From the IMG/VR virus record IMGVR_UViG_3300042402_002498, positions 1 through 20,821 of that record: a stretch of 20,821 bases of DNA; one strand, 5' to 3'. Under the pieces are notes generated by a model. It saw nothing but the letters and a program-made list of their open reading frames with translations. It ran no database searches and was not told the origin of the DNA. This stretch comes from a virus. Made by a program: the position numbers and the translations under genes. This document shows positions 11,643 through 18,669 of this stretch, in pieces; positions within the stretch are counted from its first letter, which is position 1, and each line of letters starts with the position of its first letter.

Positions 11643-12689
11643 TCATAGAGTAACCGTTAGTGTAGTGGTGCCAATACCAACACCAGAAGATACTGCACCA
11701 GCACCTCCAATGTTACGGGTGATATCTGCATTAAATGCACTAATTACACCAACACCGTTTGATCCATCAGTAATAACACCAACAAATCCTCTAGCAACAT
11801 CAATTGCTAATTTAGTTTGATTTGTACGAGTGCTAAAGGTTACTGTCGATCCAACACCAAGTCCATAATTTGCAGTGCTTCCTGTACCAATTTCAATAAA
11901 TGTTGATCCTACAGCAACAAGTGGCGCATTAGTAATTCTAATTCCTCTGTCGGTGTTAACCGTTACAGAACTACCAAGAGAAACTCCAGATGTGGAATCA
12001 ACATAAATTACTGTTGCACCTATGCCAGCAGTGTTTCCTGAAGAAACCGTTGTGGTCAAGAACAGAACGTTTGCAGATAGAACAGTTCCAGGAGCAGTAA
12101 ATGCAAATGCTACTCTATTAGTAATTTGTCCATTAAAGTTTGTATAAACATCAGGAGATCCGTGATTTGCAGCAGGACCAATCCAAGCTTGTTGTGGTGC
12201 TCCATACAATGATGAAGTTGCATAAGCTACAATTGATGCAGATTCATTTGCATTATTTGCATCAAAAGTTCTGATGTTTACAGTAGCACCTGCGCCGGCA
12301 AATACAATTTCATTAAAGACAAGATGAGCATAAGCAGTTGTTCCTGTGGTGATTCCAGATGTTCCGCCACCACCAACACTAATTCTTGAAGACTTATTTG
12401 GATCTTCAAAGAAAACCGCAACAGGAGATCCAATTCCAAGTCCTGTTGATCCACTATCACCGCCTTGTCCTGTGGTATTTAATCCTGTTACAGGAACTAA
12501 GACTTCATCATAATATCCAGTGGATAGTCCAGATTGTTCTGATGAATGATATCTTCTATAAACCCAACCGCGCACATCTGCAAAACAATTCCAAGGAGTA
12601 TTGTTTCTATCATTCTCGGATAAATGCTTTGGAATAGCATAATTATTATCTACAGTTTCAGTTGTTGTGGAAATGCCCCAGAGTGCCAT
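11643..12689 (-). CDS. cyanophage-type virion structural protein, 348 aa
   Basis: The N-terminus (MALWGISTTTETVDNNY, NDRNNTPWNCFADVRGW, STGYYDEVLVPV) matches a structural protein I recall from T4-like cyanophages. The rest is Gly/Thr/Ser/Val-rich with many short beta-like repeats (GIGTTT, GIGATV, GVGSTV), as in tail-fibre or whisker-like surface proteins. It has no Cys-rich or catalytic motif. A strong late promoter (TATAAATA) lies 34 bases upstream, directly fused to a terminator. It heads an operon with the 130-aa and 65-aa genes. It is probably a beta-rich virion surface or head-decoration protein; the exact location is unknown. Confidence 0.85.
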   Translation of the reverse strand: MALWGISTTTETVDNNYAIPKHLSENDRNNTPWNCFADVRGWVYRRYHSSEQSGLSTGYYDEVLVPVTGLNTTGQGGDSGSTGLGIGSPVAVFFEDPNKSSRISVGGGGTSGITTGTTAYAHLVFNEIVFAGAGATVNIRTFDANNANESASIVAYATSSLYGAPQQAWIGPAANHGSPDVYTNFNGQITNRVAFAFTAPGTVLSANVLFLTTTVSSGNTAGIGATVIYVDSTSGVSLGSSVTVNTDRGIRITNAPLVAVGSTFIEIGTGSTANYGLGVGSTVTFSTRTNQTKLAIDVARGFVGVITDGSNGVGVISAFNADITRNIGGAGAVSSGVGIGTTTLTVTL

Positions 12690-12722
12690 TCTTTTTACCT
12701 TTACTAATTTTATTCGTAGAAA

Positions 12723-12730
12723 TATTTATA
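12723..12730 (-). promoter_or_regulatory. late promoter TATAAATA fused to a terminator
   Basis: An exact late octamer for the structural protein gene, contiguous with the U-tract of the terminator at 12730-12757. Confidence 0.75.
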
Positions 12731-12757
12731 AAAAAGGAGACGTTGGTTTTTGTCTCC
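12730..12757 (-). terminator. intrinsic terminator of the 58-aa gene unit
   Basis: GGAGAC, an A-rich loop and GTCTCC, followed by TTTTTT on the minus strand. The U-tract leads straight into TATAAATA. Confidence 0.8.
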
Positions 12758-12803
12758 TTTATACAATATATTTTTTTTAAACGTTGAGTGTTAGATCAAC
12801 TAA

Positions 12804-12980
12804 TCAAGCTTGTGGCGTAAAGAGTTTATCTTTTACAAGCTCATAAACAACATTATCAATACTATTATCTGTCGATTTAACGTATTTTGCAAGTAACTCA
12901 AGAACCAAATTTTTAACCGCTGGATGTGTTGCGATTGAAATAATTAGTGGTTTCACCACATTAATTAGAGCGTCCCTCAT
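12804..12980 (-). CDS. small helical protein, 58 aa
   Basis: It starts MRDALINVVKPLIISIA and ends KDKLFTPQA. It is mostly helical and amphipathic (KNLVLELLAKYVKSTDNSIDNVVYELVK). I recall very similar 50-60 aa proteins in T4-like cyanophages, without known function. A clear ribosome site (GGAG, 7 bases before the ATG) and a TCTAAATA late promoter 30 bases upstream support expression. A virion or assembly accessory is likely from its place among late genes. Confidence 0.8.
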   Translation of the reverse strand: MRDALINVVKPLIISIATHPAVKNLVLELLAKYVKSTDNSIDNVVYELVKDKLFTPQA

Positions 12981-13009
12981 AATTTTCTCCGTAATAGAGT
13001 ATCCAGCAC

Positions 13010-13017
13010 TATTTAGA
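13010..13017 (-). promoter_or_regulatory. late promoter TCTAAATA for the 58-aa gene
   Basis: A late-like octamer 30 bases upstream of the ATG at 12980, just after the stop of the histone-like gene. Confidence 0.5.
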
Positions 13018-13020
13018 AAC

Positions 13021-14604
13021 TCAAGCAGTAATAGAGGGATCAGAACCTTTTGGCGCAGATCTCAATGCTTGAAGTTTTCTTTGAAGAATTTGAACTTCTT
13101 GCTGCCTTGTTCTATCTTTTTGTTGCTGCATTTTCTTGTTCTCTTGCTCAGAACCACCAGTCTTTGAAGATTTTGGGTTAATTTCCATTGCCTGCTCAGC
13201 AATTTTCTTAGCCATCTTAGTGGCGGTTGCCATTTTGACTTCCATACCACGACCAGGATATCTTCTTTCAAAATCAGATAAGTTCATAGACTGTGCAATT
13301 TCTTCTCTTTTTTTCTTCTCAGCAGCAGTTAAAGTCTTTTCATCAATTCGAACTTGCTCGCTTCTTACACTTGCAAGGAGATCATCCAATTTTGACTTTC
13401 TTTTTTTCTTTGTTGCTGTTGCAGCAGGTGCTTTTGCTTTTGCTTTTGGCGCAGCTGCTTTTTTAGTTGTTGCTTTTGCTTTTGGTTTTGCTGGAGTTGT
13501 TGCACTACCTTCCCAAGGATCAGAAGGTTTTTCTGGTTTTGCTTTTGGTTTTGGTTTTTGAGGAACTGTAGAACTTCCCTTCCAAGGATCAGCAGGTTTT
13601 TCTGCTTTCTTTTTGGCAGGTGGAGTATAAGAACCACTGCTTACTCTTTCTTTTTGACCAACACCAGCACCACGATATGTTGATGGCTTTCTTTCTGTAG
13701 TGCTTGTTTTTTTATCACCACCTTCCATTTTGCGTGCAACACCTAATGCACCTTTAGCAACTTTTCTTGCTCCTCTTGCAACTGCCCCAGCAGCTGCTTT
13801 TTTAGCGCCACGAACTTTACTTGTAAGTTTTTGCCTAGCAAGTCTTCCAACTGCTGCAACTAAATTACCCCTTTTCTTTTTAGGAGTAGCAGTATCATGA
13901 CCAAAAGTTACTTTTGCTTCAGTGAGTGCAAACTCAAGTGCTTCCTCAATATCATCTTCTCCATATCCCTCTTCTAGGAGTTCATCATAAACACTTTCTA
14001 CAATATAATCAACTTCATCGATCTCAACCATCTCAATAAGAGTTCCACCAAGATTCTCTACTGCTTCACCAAGATCAAGTTTTGGATTGATATCAATTTT
14101 ATTATCAACTTGCTTTTCTACTATTTTTTGGTCATGATCTTTTTTTGGTTGTATTTTATCGACAACCTCAATTAAGTCCTCTCTCCAATTAGAATATCCT
14201 TCTTTTGCAATTACTTTTGAGCGAACTTTTCTACGATTCTTCAAATATGCATCAGACTTATCCGAATCACCATCATTATCAATATCATCATCTTCCTTAC
14301 CAACTGGATCCAGTGCTTCTTTTACTTTCTTTTTCTTGAACTTACCAGAAACTTCTCCCTCTTCCCAACCTTTTCCGTCACCATCATTGTCCCACCAACG
14401 CTTCGCTTTCTTTTCTTCTTTAATACCTTTCTTTGCTCTCATTGCTTTTGCTTTTGCAAGTGCTCTTTCTCTAGCAGCATCTCTTTCCGATTTTGGAATA
14501 GCAGTTACGGCACCAAGTTTTTCTGCTGGTTTTCCAGGAACTGCTGACTCAGCAACCTGTTCCAAATAAACTTTGGAAATTTCATTCAGAGGATTAATTG
14601 ACAT
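13021..14604 (-). CDS. histone-H1-like, Lys/Ala-rich head-associated protein, 527 aa
   Basis: The N-terminus MSINPLNEISKVYLEQVAES is a signature I recall from cyanophage structural proteins, with possible gp21-type cleavage after VAE. Two acidic Ca-loop-like stretches follow: WWDNDGDGKGWEEGE (about 69-83) and DDDIDNDGDSDKSD (about 104-117). A middle acidic helix pair (YDELLEEGYGEDDIEEAL) comes next. A long Lys/Ala/Pro-rich region (about 330-410, for example AAAPKAKAKAPAATATKKK) resembles the tail of linker histones, and a coiled, basic C-terminus ends the protein. This composition suggests DNA binding inside the head, like the T4 internal proteins. The start has a CATAAATA late promoter 35 bases upstream, inside the previous gene. 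DNA condensation is inferred; a scaffold role is an alternative. Confidence 0.8.
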   Translation of the reverse strand: MSINPLNEISKVYLEQVAESAVPGKPAEKLGAVTAIPKSERDAARERALAKAKAMRAKKGIKEEKKAKRWWDNDGDGKGWEEGEVSGKFKKKKVKEALDPVGKEDDDIDNDGDSDKSDAYLKNRRKVRSKVIAKEGYSNWREDLIEVVDKIQPKKDHDQKIVEKQVDNKIDINPKLDLGEAVENLGGTLIEMVEIDEVDYIVESVYDELLEEGYGEDDIEEALEFALTEAKVTFGHDTATPKKKRGNLVAAVGRLARQKLTSKVRGAKKAAAGAVARGARKVAKGALGVARKMEGGDKKTSTTERKPSTYRGAGVGQKERVSSGSYTPPAKKKAEKPADPWKGSSTVPQKPKPKAKPEKPSDPWEGSATTPAKPKAKATTKKAAAPKAKAKAPAATATKKKRKSKLDDLLASVRSEQVRIDEKTLTAAEKKKREEIAQSMNLSDFERRYPGRGMEVKMATATKMAKKIAEQAMEINPKSSKTGGSEQENKKMQQQKDRTRQQEVQILQRKLQALRSAPKGSDPSITA

Positions 14605-14609
14605 TTTGA

Positions 14610-15899
14610 TTAGGCACTTACTTTACTTTTTCTATACTTATTTATGAAATTCAAGAATGCCTTACCTCCTGCCTGAAGATTCTCCTTTCCCAAAGTTGAA
14701 CCAGGTGTCTGTTTAACCGCATACTTTAAATATCCCGTTGTTCCTGCAAGTGTATTTGGTTTTCCTGGTTCTCTATACATACTATCCATCTTAACTTCAG
14801 TATACTCCATCACATCTTTAATCCAAGACTTGAACATATAACCTTCTTCAGTTACGCAAATTAAATGATTAGTTCCTCTACGCATTACCTCACCAATCAA
14901 TCCAGTGTTTAGGTTTTGGACTTTATCTCCGATTCTAAAAATTTTTCCTCTTACATAATTCTCACGAAGATTTTTCATATCATACTTTGGAGCAATCTCC
15001 CATAATGCATAACTTTCCGTTTTAACCTTTACCTTCTTAACACCCATTCCCTGGCGAACTGCAGTGAAAAGTGCTTGAGCTTCTCCATCATCAAGAGTCT
15101 TTGGAGTTCCTCTACGGAATGATTTAAAATCATCATCCATCACTGCCTTTCTCATTTTAGATGCAGACATTCCCTCAACACCTTCAGCATCTGCATCTCT
15201 TACACCAGCAGAAATTACACGAATCTGTTCAAAATCATAAAGATTTCCATTATATTTCTGTGCTAGATTTTCAAATTCTGCTTGACGATCAGATCCAACA
15301 ACAATATTTACATTAGTATACCCATCCTCATTTGCATTAATCAATACATCAAAAATAGTTTTCATGTCCCTATCATTAATAATGTTCTCCTCAAAATCAG
15401 GGAACATTTTTTTCATAAAGGAAACTTTATTATCAGGGTCTAAAGGATTCTTCTTTGGATCTTGAGATCTTGAGGGATAGATTTTAATATCTCCGCCAGC
15501 AGATATTCTCTTTGCCGACTTAAGAAGTTTATCATGCCCTACTGTTGGTGGATTAAAGCGACCAAACACAATGGTAAGTGGTGGCAGTTCCTCCGCAGGT
15601 TGCTCTTCTGGTGCTTGTCCTGGCGCTGCTTGAGGTTGTGGTGCAGGTACTTGTGCTGCTTGAGGTTGTTGTGTAGTTGGTGCAGCACCAGCGGGTTGTC
15701 TTCCTGCTGCTGGTTCTTCTGCACCTTTCGGTTGGCGACCATCAATATACTTAAGTTTTCCTTTATCAGTTCTCGCAACAAGTTTACCAGAACGATCTAA
15801 CCATCCACCATGACCGTCTCCAGTATATCCAAGTTTTTTCGCCTGCATTGCTGCTTGCGACTCTTTTGCTTCGGATAGAAAATTGAAAAAACTCTTCAT
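14610..15899 (-). CDS. nucleotidyltransferase with capsid-targeting-like N-terminus, 429 aa
   Basis: Three parts are visible. Residues 1-15 (MKSFFNFLSEAKESQ) closely resemble the T4 internal-protein targeting sequence MKTYQEFIAEA, cut by the gp21 protease after the Glu. A Gln/Pro/Ala-rich linker (about 60-105) follows. Residues about 107-270 are a cytidylyltransferase-like fold. The nucleotide-binding motif LTIVFGRFNPPTVGH contains the (H/T)xGH box, and GMSASKMRKAV stands in for the ISSTxxR box. Residues about 310-370 (RIGDKVQNLNTGLIGEV and CVTEEGYMFKSWIKDV) form a small beta domain like an SH3/KOW fold. Such enzymes transfer a nucleotide from CTP or ATP; the acceptor here is unknown. Packaging in the head is inferred from the N-terminus. 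A late promoter precedes it. Confidence 0.85.
   Translation of the reverse strand: MKSFFNFLSEAKESQAAMQAKKLGYTGDGHGGWLDRSGKLVARTDKGKLKYIDGRQPKGAEEPAAGRQPAGAAPTTQQPQAAQVPAPQPQAAPGQAPEEQPAEELPPLTIVFGRFNPPTVGHDKLLKSAKRISAGGDIKIYPSRSQDPKKNPLDPDNKVSFMKKMFPDFEENIINDRDMKTIFDVLINANEDGYTNVNIVVGSDRQAEFENLAQKYNGNLYDFEQIRVISAGVRDADAEGVEGMSASKMRKAVMDDDFKSFRRGTPKTLDDGEAQALFTAVRQGMGVKKVKVKTESYALWEIAPKYDMKNLRENYVRGKIFRIGDKVQNLNTGLIGEVMRRGTNHLICVTEEGYMFKSWIKDVMEYTEVKMDSMYREPGKPNTLAGTTGYLKYAVKQTPGSTLGKENLQAGGKAFLNFINKYRKSKVSA
14639..14646 (-). promoter_or_regulatory. late promoter CATAAATA for the histone-like gene
   Basis: CATAAATA lies inside the last codons of the nucleotidyltransferase gene, 35 bases before the ATG at 14604. 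Confidence 0.5.
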
Positions 15900-15919
15900 A
15901 TTGCTTTTTGATATACTTT

Positions 15920-15927
15920 TATTTATT
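15920..15927 (-). promoter_or_regulatory. late promoter AATAAATA for the nucleotidyltransferase gene
   Basis: AATAAATA is 21 bases upstream of the ATG at 15899. Confidence 0.5.
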
Positions 15928-15930
15928 TGT

Positions 15931-17106
15931 TTAGTAAATCTTTAAAAATGGACCATTTGCAGATCCAAACTCCTTTTTCGCCCCATAGTATAAAACTCTA
16001 CACCATTCTTTCATTTTCTTTTTCTTTCCAATCTCAACCCAAGTATTTGCCCATTCCATTGCTATAAGTTTTGAAGAAAATCTTCCAGCCGAACTTCTAT
16101 CACTGGTATTTGATTCATATATAATTGCATTTTCCAAAATATCTTCAAAAGTATCTCCAATTTTTTTGCCATTTTGATATACGGCAACTTCGCCAAAATC
16201 AATCATAGAATTACTTTTTAATTTATTATACAAATCTATCCAGTATTTTTTATCAATGTCTTTCCAATTTCCTACGGGGGGGATATGAGGATGTTTACTT
16301 GCAGATGATGGTCTTGTCATTCCAAGATCTGAAAAAAACTTATCCATAGCAACACTAGAAACTTTTCCAAGTTTTGCTCCAGCATCTTTTCCCTTTGGAG
16401 TTAAGTCAGTTTGAACTACATTTCTTGCTTGAGAATATTGAAAATTTCTAGATTGTCCATGTATTTGTCCCCCAGATTCTGTTTTTAAATCAAATCCAAG
16501 TTCTCCAGTATCAAATAAAAAGTTTGCCTTTTTGCCCAAAGTGAGAGTACATTTTAAAGAACCAGGAATGAGATCGATATCAACTCTTGATGTTTTATCT
16601 CCCCCCATATTTGCCAATTCCACACTGGCAGTTTTTTTGTTTTTTGAGATCGCCTTCAAAGAAACTCCAATTAATATTTTATCCTCTAGTGCCTCTTTCA
16701 TATAAGTATTCAAAAGAGAAAGATTTGCCTGCTGACTGATCCCATCAATATTAGTAAGTTCTCTTATTGTCCCCTCAACAGTTTTTTTCATATTTTTTTT
16801 AACCATAACAATATCCATGGGATTCCATCTATCTTTGACAGAAACTCCACAATCTTTTTTGGCAATACCTTCAATATATGGCATTATCCCAGAATCTCTA
16901 GAATACTCATATCCTTTATTTGAACCAAGAAATTTCTTTAGTGCTTCTACTTGTTTTCTATATGTCTCTTTCCATTCTGCATTATATCCATCATAAACTT
17001 TCAACATAACTGCATCCGATGGTTCTTTTCCAGTTTCAATTACAGATTCAAAAAAAACTCTTGAACCATTTTCCTGTTTAGCAGTTTCTGTAGCACTGGT
17101 GGCCAT
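15931..17106 (-). CDS. possible PD-(D/E)XK-type nuclease, 391 aa
   Basis: The protein has one striking motif, CGVSVKDRWNPMDIVMVKK (about 86-104), followed about 45 residues later by ILIGVSLKAISKNKK (about 144-158). An NP-x-D-I acid and a later hydrophobic beta strand ending S-L-K are the spacing seen in restriction-endonuclease-like folds (PD-(D/E)XK), with Asp98 and Lys151 as candidate catalytic residues. The rest is Lys-rich with several Gly-rich turns (ELANMGGDK, TESGGQIHGQSRN). There is no transmembrane segment. A TCTAAATA late promoter lies between tRNA-Ala and the start. It sits between two likely head-packaged proteins, so packaging is possible, although no clear targeting motif is seen. 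The fold is a guess from motif pattern only. Confidence 0.72.
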   Translation of the reverse strand: MATSATETAKQENGSRVFFESVIETGKEPSDAVMLKVYDGYNAEWKETYRKQVEALKKFLGSNKGYEYSRDSGIMPYIEGIAKKDCGVSVKDRWNPMDIVMVKKNMKKTVEGTIRELTNIDGISQQANLSLLNTYMKEALEDKILIGVSLKAISKNKKTASVELANMGGDKTSRVDIDLIPGSLKCTLTLGKKANFLFDTGELGFDLKTESGGQIHGQSRNFQYSQARNVVQTDLTPKGKDAGAKLGKVSSVAMDKFFSDLGMTRPSSASKHPHIPPVGNWKDIDKKYWIDLYNKLKSNSMIDFGEVAVYQNGKKIGDTFEDILENAIIYESNTSDRSSAGRFSSKLIAMEWANTWVEIGKKKKMKEWCRVLYYGAKKEFGSANGPFLKIY

Positions 17107-17127
17107 CGGATAAAATACTCTTTAAAG

Positions 17128-17135
17128 TATTTAGA
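17128..17135 (-). promoter_or_regulatory. late promoter TCTAAATA
   Basis: A late-like octamer between the 3' end of tRNA-Ala and the ATG at 17106, 22 bases upstream of it. Confidence 0.5.
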
Positions 17136-17136
17136 A

Positions 17137-17209
17137 TGGAGAATAGGAGACTCGAACTCCTGACTTCCTGCTTGCAAAGCAGACGCACTACCAACTGTGC
17201 TAATTCCCC
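17137..17209 (-). tRNA. tRNA-Ala(TGC), isolated from the array
   Basis: A 73-nt cloverleaf with acceptor GGGGAAT/ATTCTCC that includes the G3-U70 pair identifying Ala. Loop TTTGCAA reads TGC and the T-loop is AGTTCGAGTCT. The discriminator is A. It stands alone among late genes, about 15 kb from the array, with its own promoter. Confidence 0.95.
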
Positions 17210-17218
17210 AATACAAAC

Positions 17219-17247
17219 AGTATAAAACCCCCCAACTAAAAAGTCAA
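17219..17247 (-). promoter_or_regulatory. sigma-70 promoter of tRNA-Ala
   Basis: TTGACT (17247-17242), a 17-base spacer and TATACT (17224-17219). The predicted start is about 3 bases before the tRNA 5' end. A CCCC/GGGG stem, possibly a weak terminator for the gene above, overlaps the spacer. Confidence 0.78.
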
Positions 17248-17277
17248 GGGGTTAGAGCAACCTTCCATGGTTATTTA

Positions 17278-17964
17278 TCAGTCGAGCTCACCCATTGCTT
17301 TTTGCTTACGAAGTTTCTTAGGATTCTTGGTTACTGATCCAGATCCATATGAAGTCTCCAAATCGAAGGCACGTTCAGACCTTCTTTCTGTTCTATCATC
17401 AGCAGTCATTTTACCTCTTCCATGATGAGGTCCACCTCTAAGAGATCTCCACATATGCTTCTCAGCAGACTTCACTTTTTTAGTCTTTTCTCCTTTTTTA
17501 GAATACTCAGATGCGGGTTTATTAGTTCTCTTTCTAACTAGGGCGCTATATGCTGCAGATGCCTTTGGAGTTTTACCATAGGAACCTTCTGCTTCCAAGA
17601 TTTCTTCAATATCATCAACATCAAGTTCATTTGCCATCATCCACTCTGCTTCTTCCAGAGTTTCTGCGTATCCTTCTACTTGGAGGAACTCAAGGACTAC
17701 ATCAAAGATATCAAGGTCTTCTTTTCTTGTTCTCTTATCTAGAGTTTTAAATGCTCTATGTTGACCAATCTCATGTCCAATAGACTTACTCTTTTCTTTA
17801 TCAGTTGCAGTTCCTTGGTCCCACTTTTTGTTTATTTCAGCATGACTTTTGCCAGATTTTTTAATGTAAGCACGCAACTTACGATTGGAGAGTTCATCAA
17901 TCTGTTGAGGAGCATAAACTTCAGAATATGCTTCCATCAAACCGCGTAGTTCTTTAGGGTCCAT
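17278..17964 (-). CDS. charged head-associated protein, 228 aa
   Basis: It begins MDPKELRGLMEAYSEVYAPQ. LME followed by Ala matches the (L/I)xE cleavage rule of the T4 gp21 head protease. An acidic helical part (about 85-130, FDVVLEFLQVEGYAETLEE and DVDDIEEILEAEG) is of a type I recall in cyanophage head proteins, and it resembles the EGY helix motif in the 527-aa protein. The C-terminal 90 residues are basic and Gly/His-rich (RSLRGGPHHGRGKMTADDRTE), which fits DNA binding. A TATAAATA late promoter, fused to a terminator, lies 21 bases upstream. It is probably an internal or scaffold-related head protein; the exact function is unknown. Confidence 0.78.
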   Translation of the reverse strand: MDPKELRGLMEAYSEVYAPQQIDELSNRKLRAYIKKSGKSHAEINKKWDQGTATDKEKSKSIGHEIGQHRAFKTLDKRTRKEDLDIFDVVLEFLQVEGYAETLEEAEWMMANELDVDDIEEILEAEGSYGKTPKASAAYSALVRKRTNKPASEYSKKGEKTKKVKSAEKHMWRSLRGGPHHGRGKMTADDRTERRSERAFDLETSYGSGSVTKNPKKLRKQKAMGELD

Positions 17965-17984
17965 TTTTACAAATACTTTTTAGT

Positions 17985-17992
17985 TATTTATA
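17985..17992 (-). promoter_or_regulatory. late promoter TATAAATA fused to a terminator
   Basis: An exact late octamer 21 bases upstream of the ATG at 17964, continuous with the T10 tract of the terminator at 17992-18015. Confidence 0.75.
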
Positions 17993-18015
17993 AAAAAAAA
18001 AGACCCCGAAGGGTC
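17992..18015 (-). terminator. intrinsic terminator of the helicase-ahcY-mazG operon
   Basis: GACCC, loop TTCG and GGGTC, followed by ten Ts on the minus strand. The 5' arm includes two bases of the TGA stop of the 61-aa gene. Confidence 0.88.
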
Positions 18016-18199
18016 ATACACCAAGAACAGCACCAATATTATCATCAAGTTGTTGAATCACACTACGAATATCAACTACCCGAGGAGGAACACTCATTTC
18101 ATCATAAGTGTATCCTTTTTGTGCGTCAAACAGAACTTGACGAACTGCTGCAGCTGTACGAGCATCCATTTTGATTGCTACTTGTTTTTCTTTAGTCAC
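18014..18199 (-). CDS. small conserved protein, 61 aa
   Basis: It begins with GTG (MTKEKQVAIKMDARTAAAV) and ends QQLDDNIGAVLGV. GGAGG lies 8-9 bases before the GTG, and the start overlaps the mazG stop as GTGA, so translation is coupled to mazG. It is a helical protein with no recognised catalytic motif. I recall similar proteins in cyanophages as conserved hypotheticals. It is the last gene of the operon, and the terminator hairpin begins in its stop codon. A link to MazG activity is suggested only by gene order. Confidence 0.78.
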   Translation of the reverse strand: MTKEKQVAIKMDARTAAAVRQVLFDAQKGYTYDEMSVPPRVVDIRSVIQQLDDNIGAVLGV

Positions 18200-18668
18200 A
18201 GGTCTCCCTCCACACGGTTTTCAGAACGGTAAACATCAAAAGCACCCTCAGGATAACGAGCACTCAGTTTCTCATAGTTCATCTGAAGTACTTCATCAAA
18301 TGAAGTGCCAAGAGACATACATGCTTGAGCGAGATACCAACAGATATCTCCAAGTTCACGCTTCATATGGAAAACACTTTCTTCATTATAGGTTTTGCCC
18401 TGAAGGATAATCTTTTTAACTACTTCAGTAAACTCACCCGCTTCTGCACTGATACCAAGAGCAGCAGTAAGAAGACGAGGAACATCAGTGTCAGTAGAAG
18501 TTTCCAATTCAGCAATACGGGCAAGAAGTGCTGCTAGATCACTACTTGCGGGACTTGTAGTTTGACGAACAAATTCGATGTACTTATTCGTATCAATAAC
18601 TTTGTTTTCAGACATAGTAAATTTAGTAGATCCGTTTTCTAGAGTTTCTTTTTTTATTGTAATGGTCA

Positions 18669-18669
<1 letters not shown>
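18196..18669 (-). CDS. mazG: MazG nucleotide pyrophosphohydrolase, 157 aa
   Basis: The core (residues about 67-140) has the MazG metal-binding pattern: AEAGEFTEVVKKI (acids at the ExxE positions), then MKRELGDICWYL (ELGD), with a final YPEGAFDVYRSENR tail. The MSENKVIDTNKYIEFV section is the start I recall from cyanophage MazG proteins. The enzyme cleaves nucleoside triphosphates to monophosphate and pyrophosphate. In cyanophage S-PM2, MazG was shown to act on dGTP and dCTP and not on ppGpp, which favours nucleotide recycling from host DNA. The ATG at 18669 overlaps the ahcY stop as TGATG and has GAGGG 8 bases upstream. It adds about 18 residues before the usual MSENK start. Confidence 0.92.
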
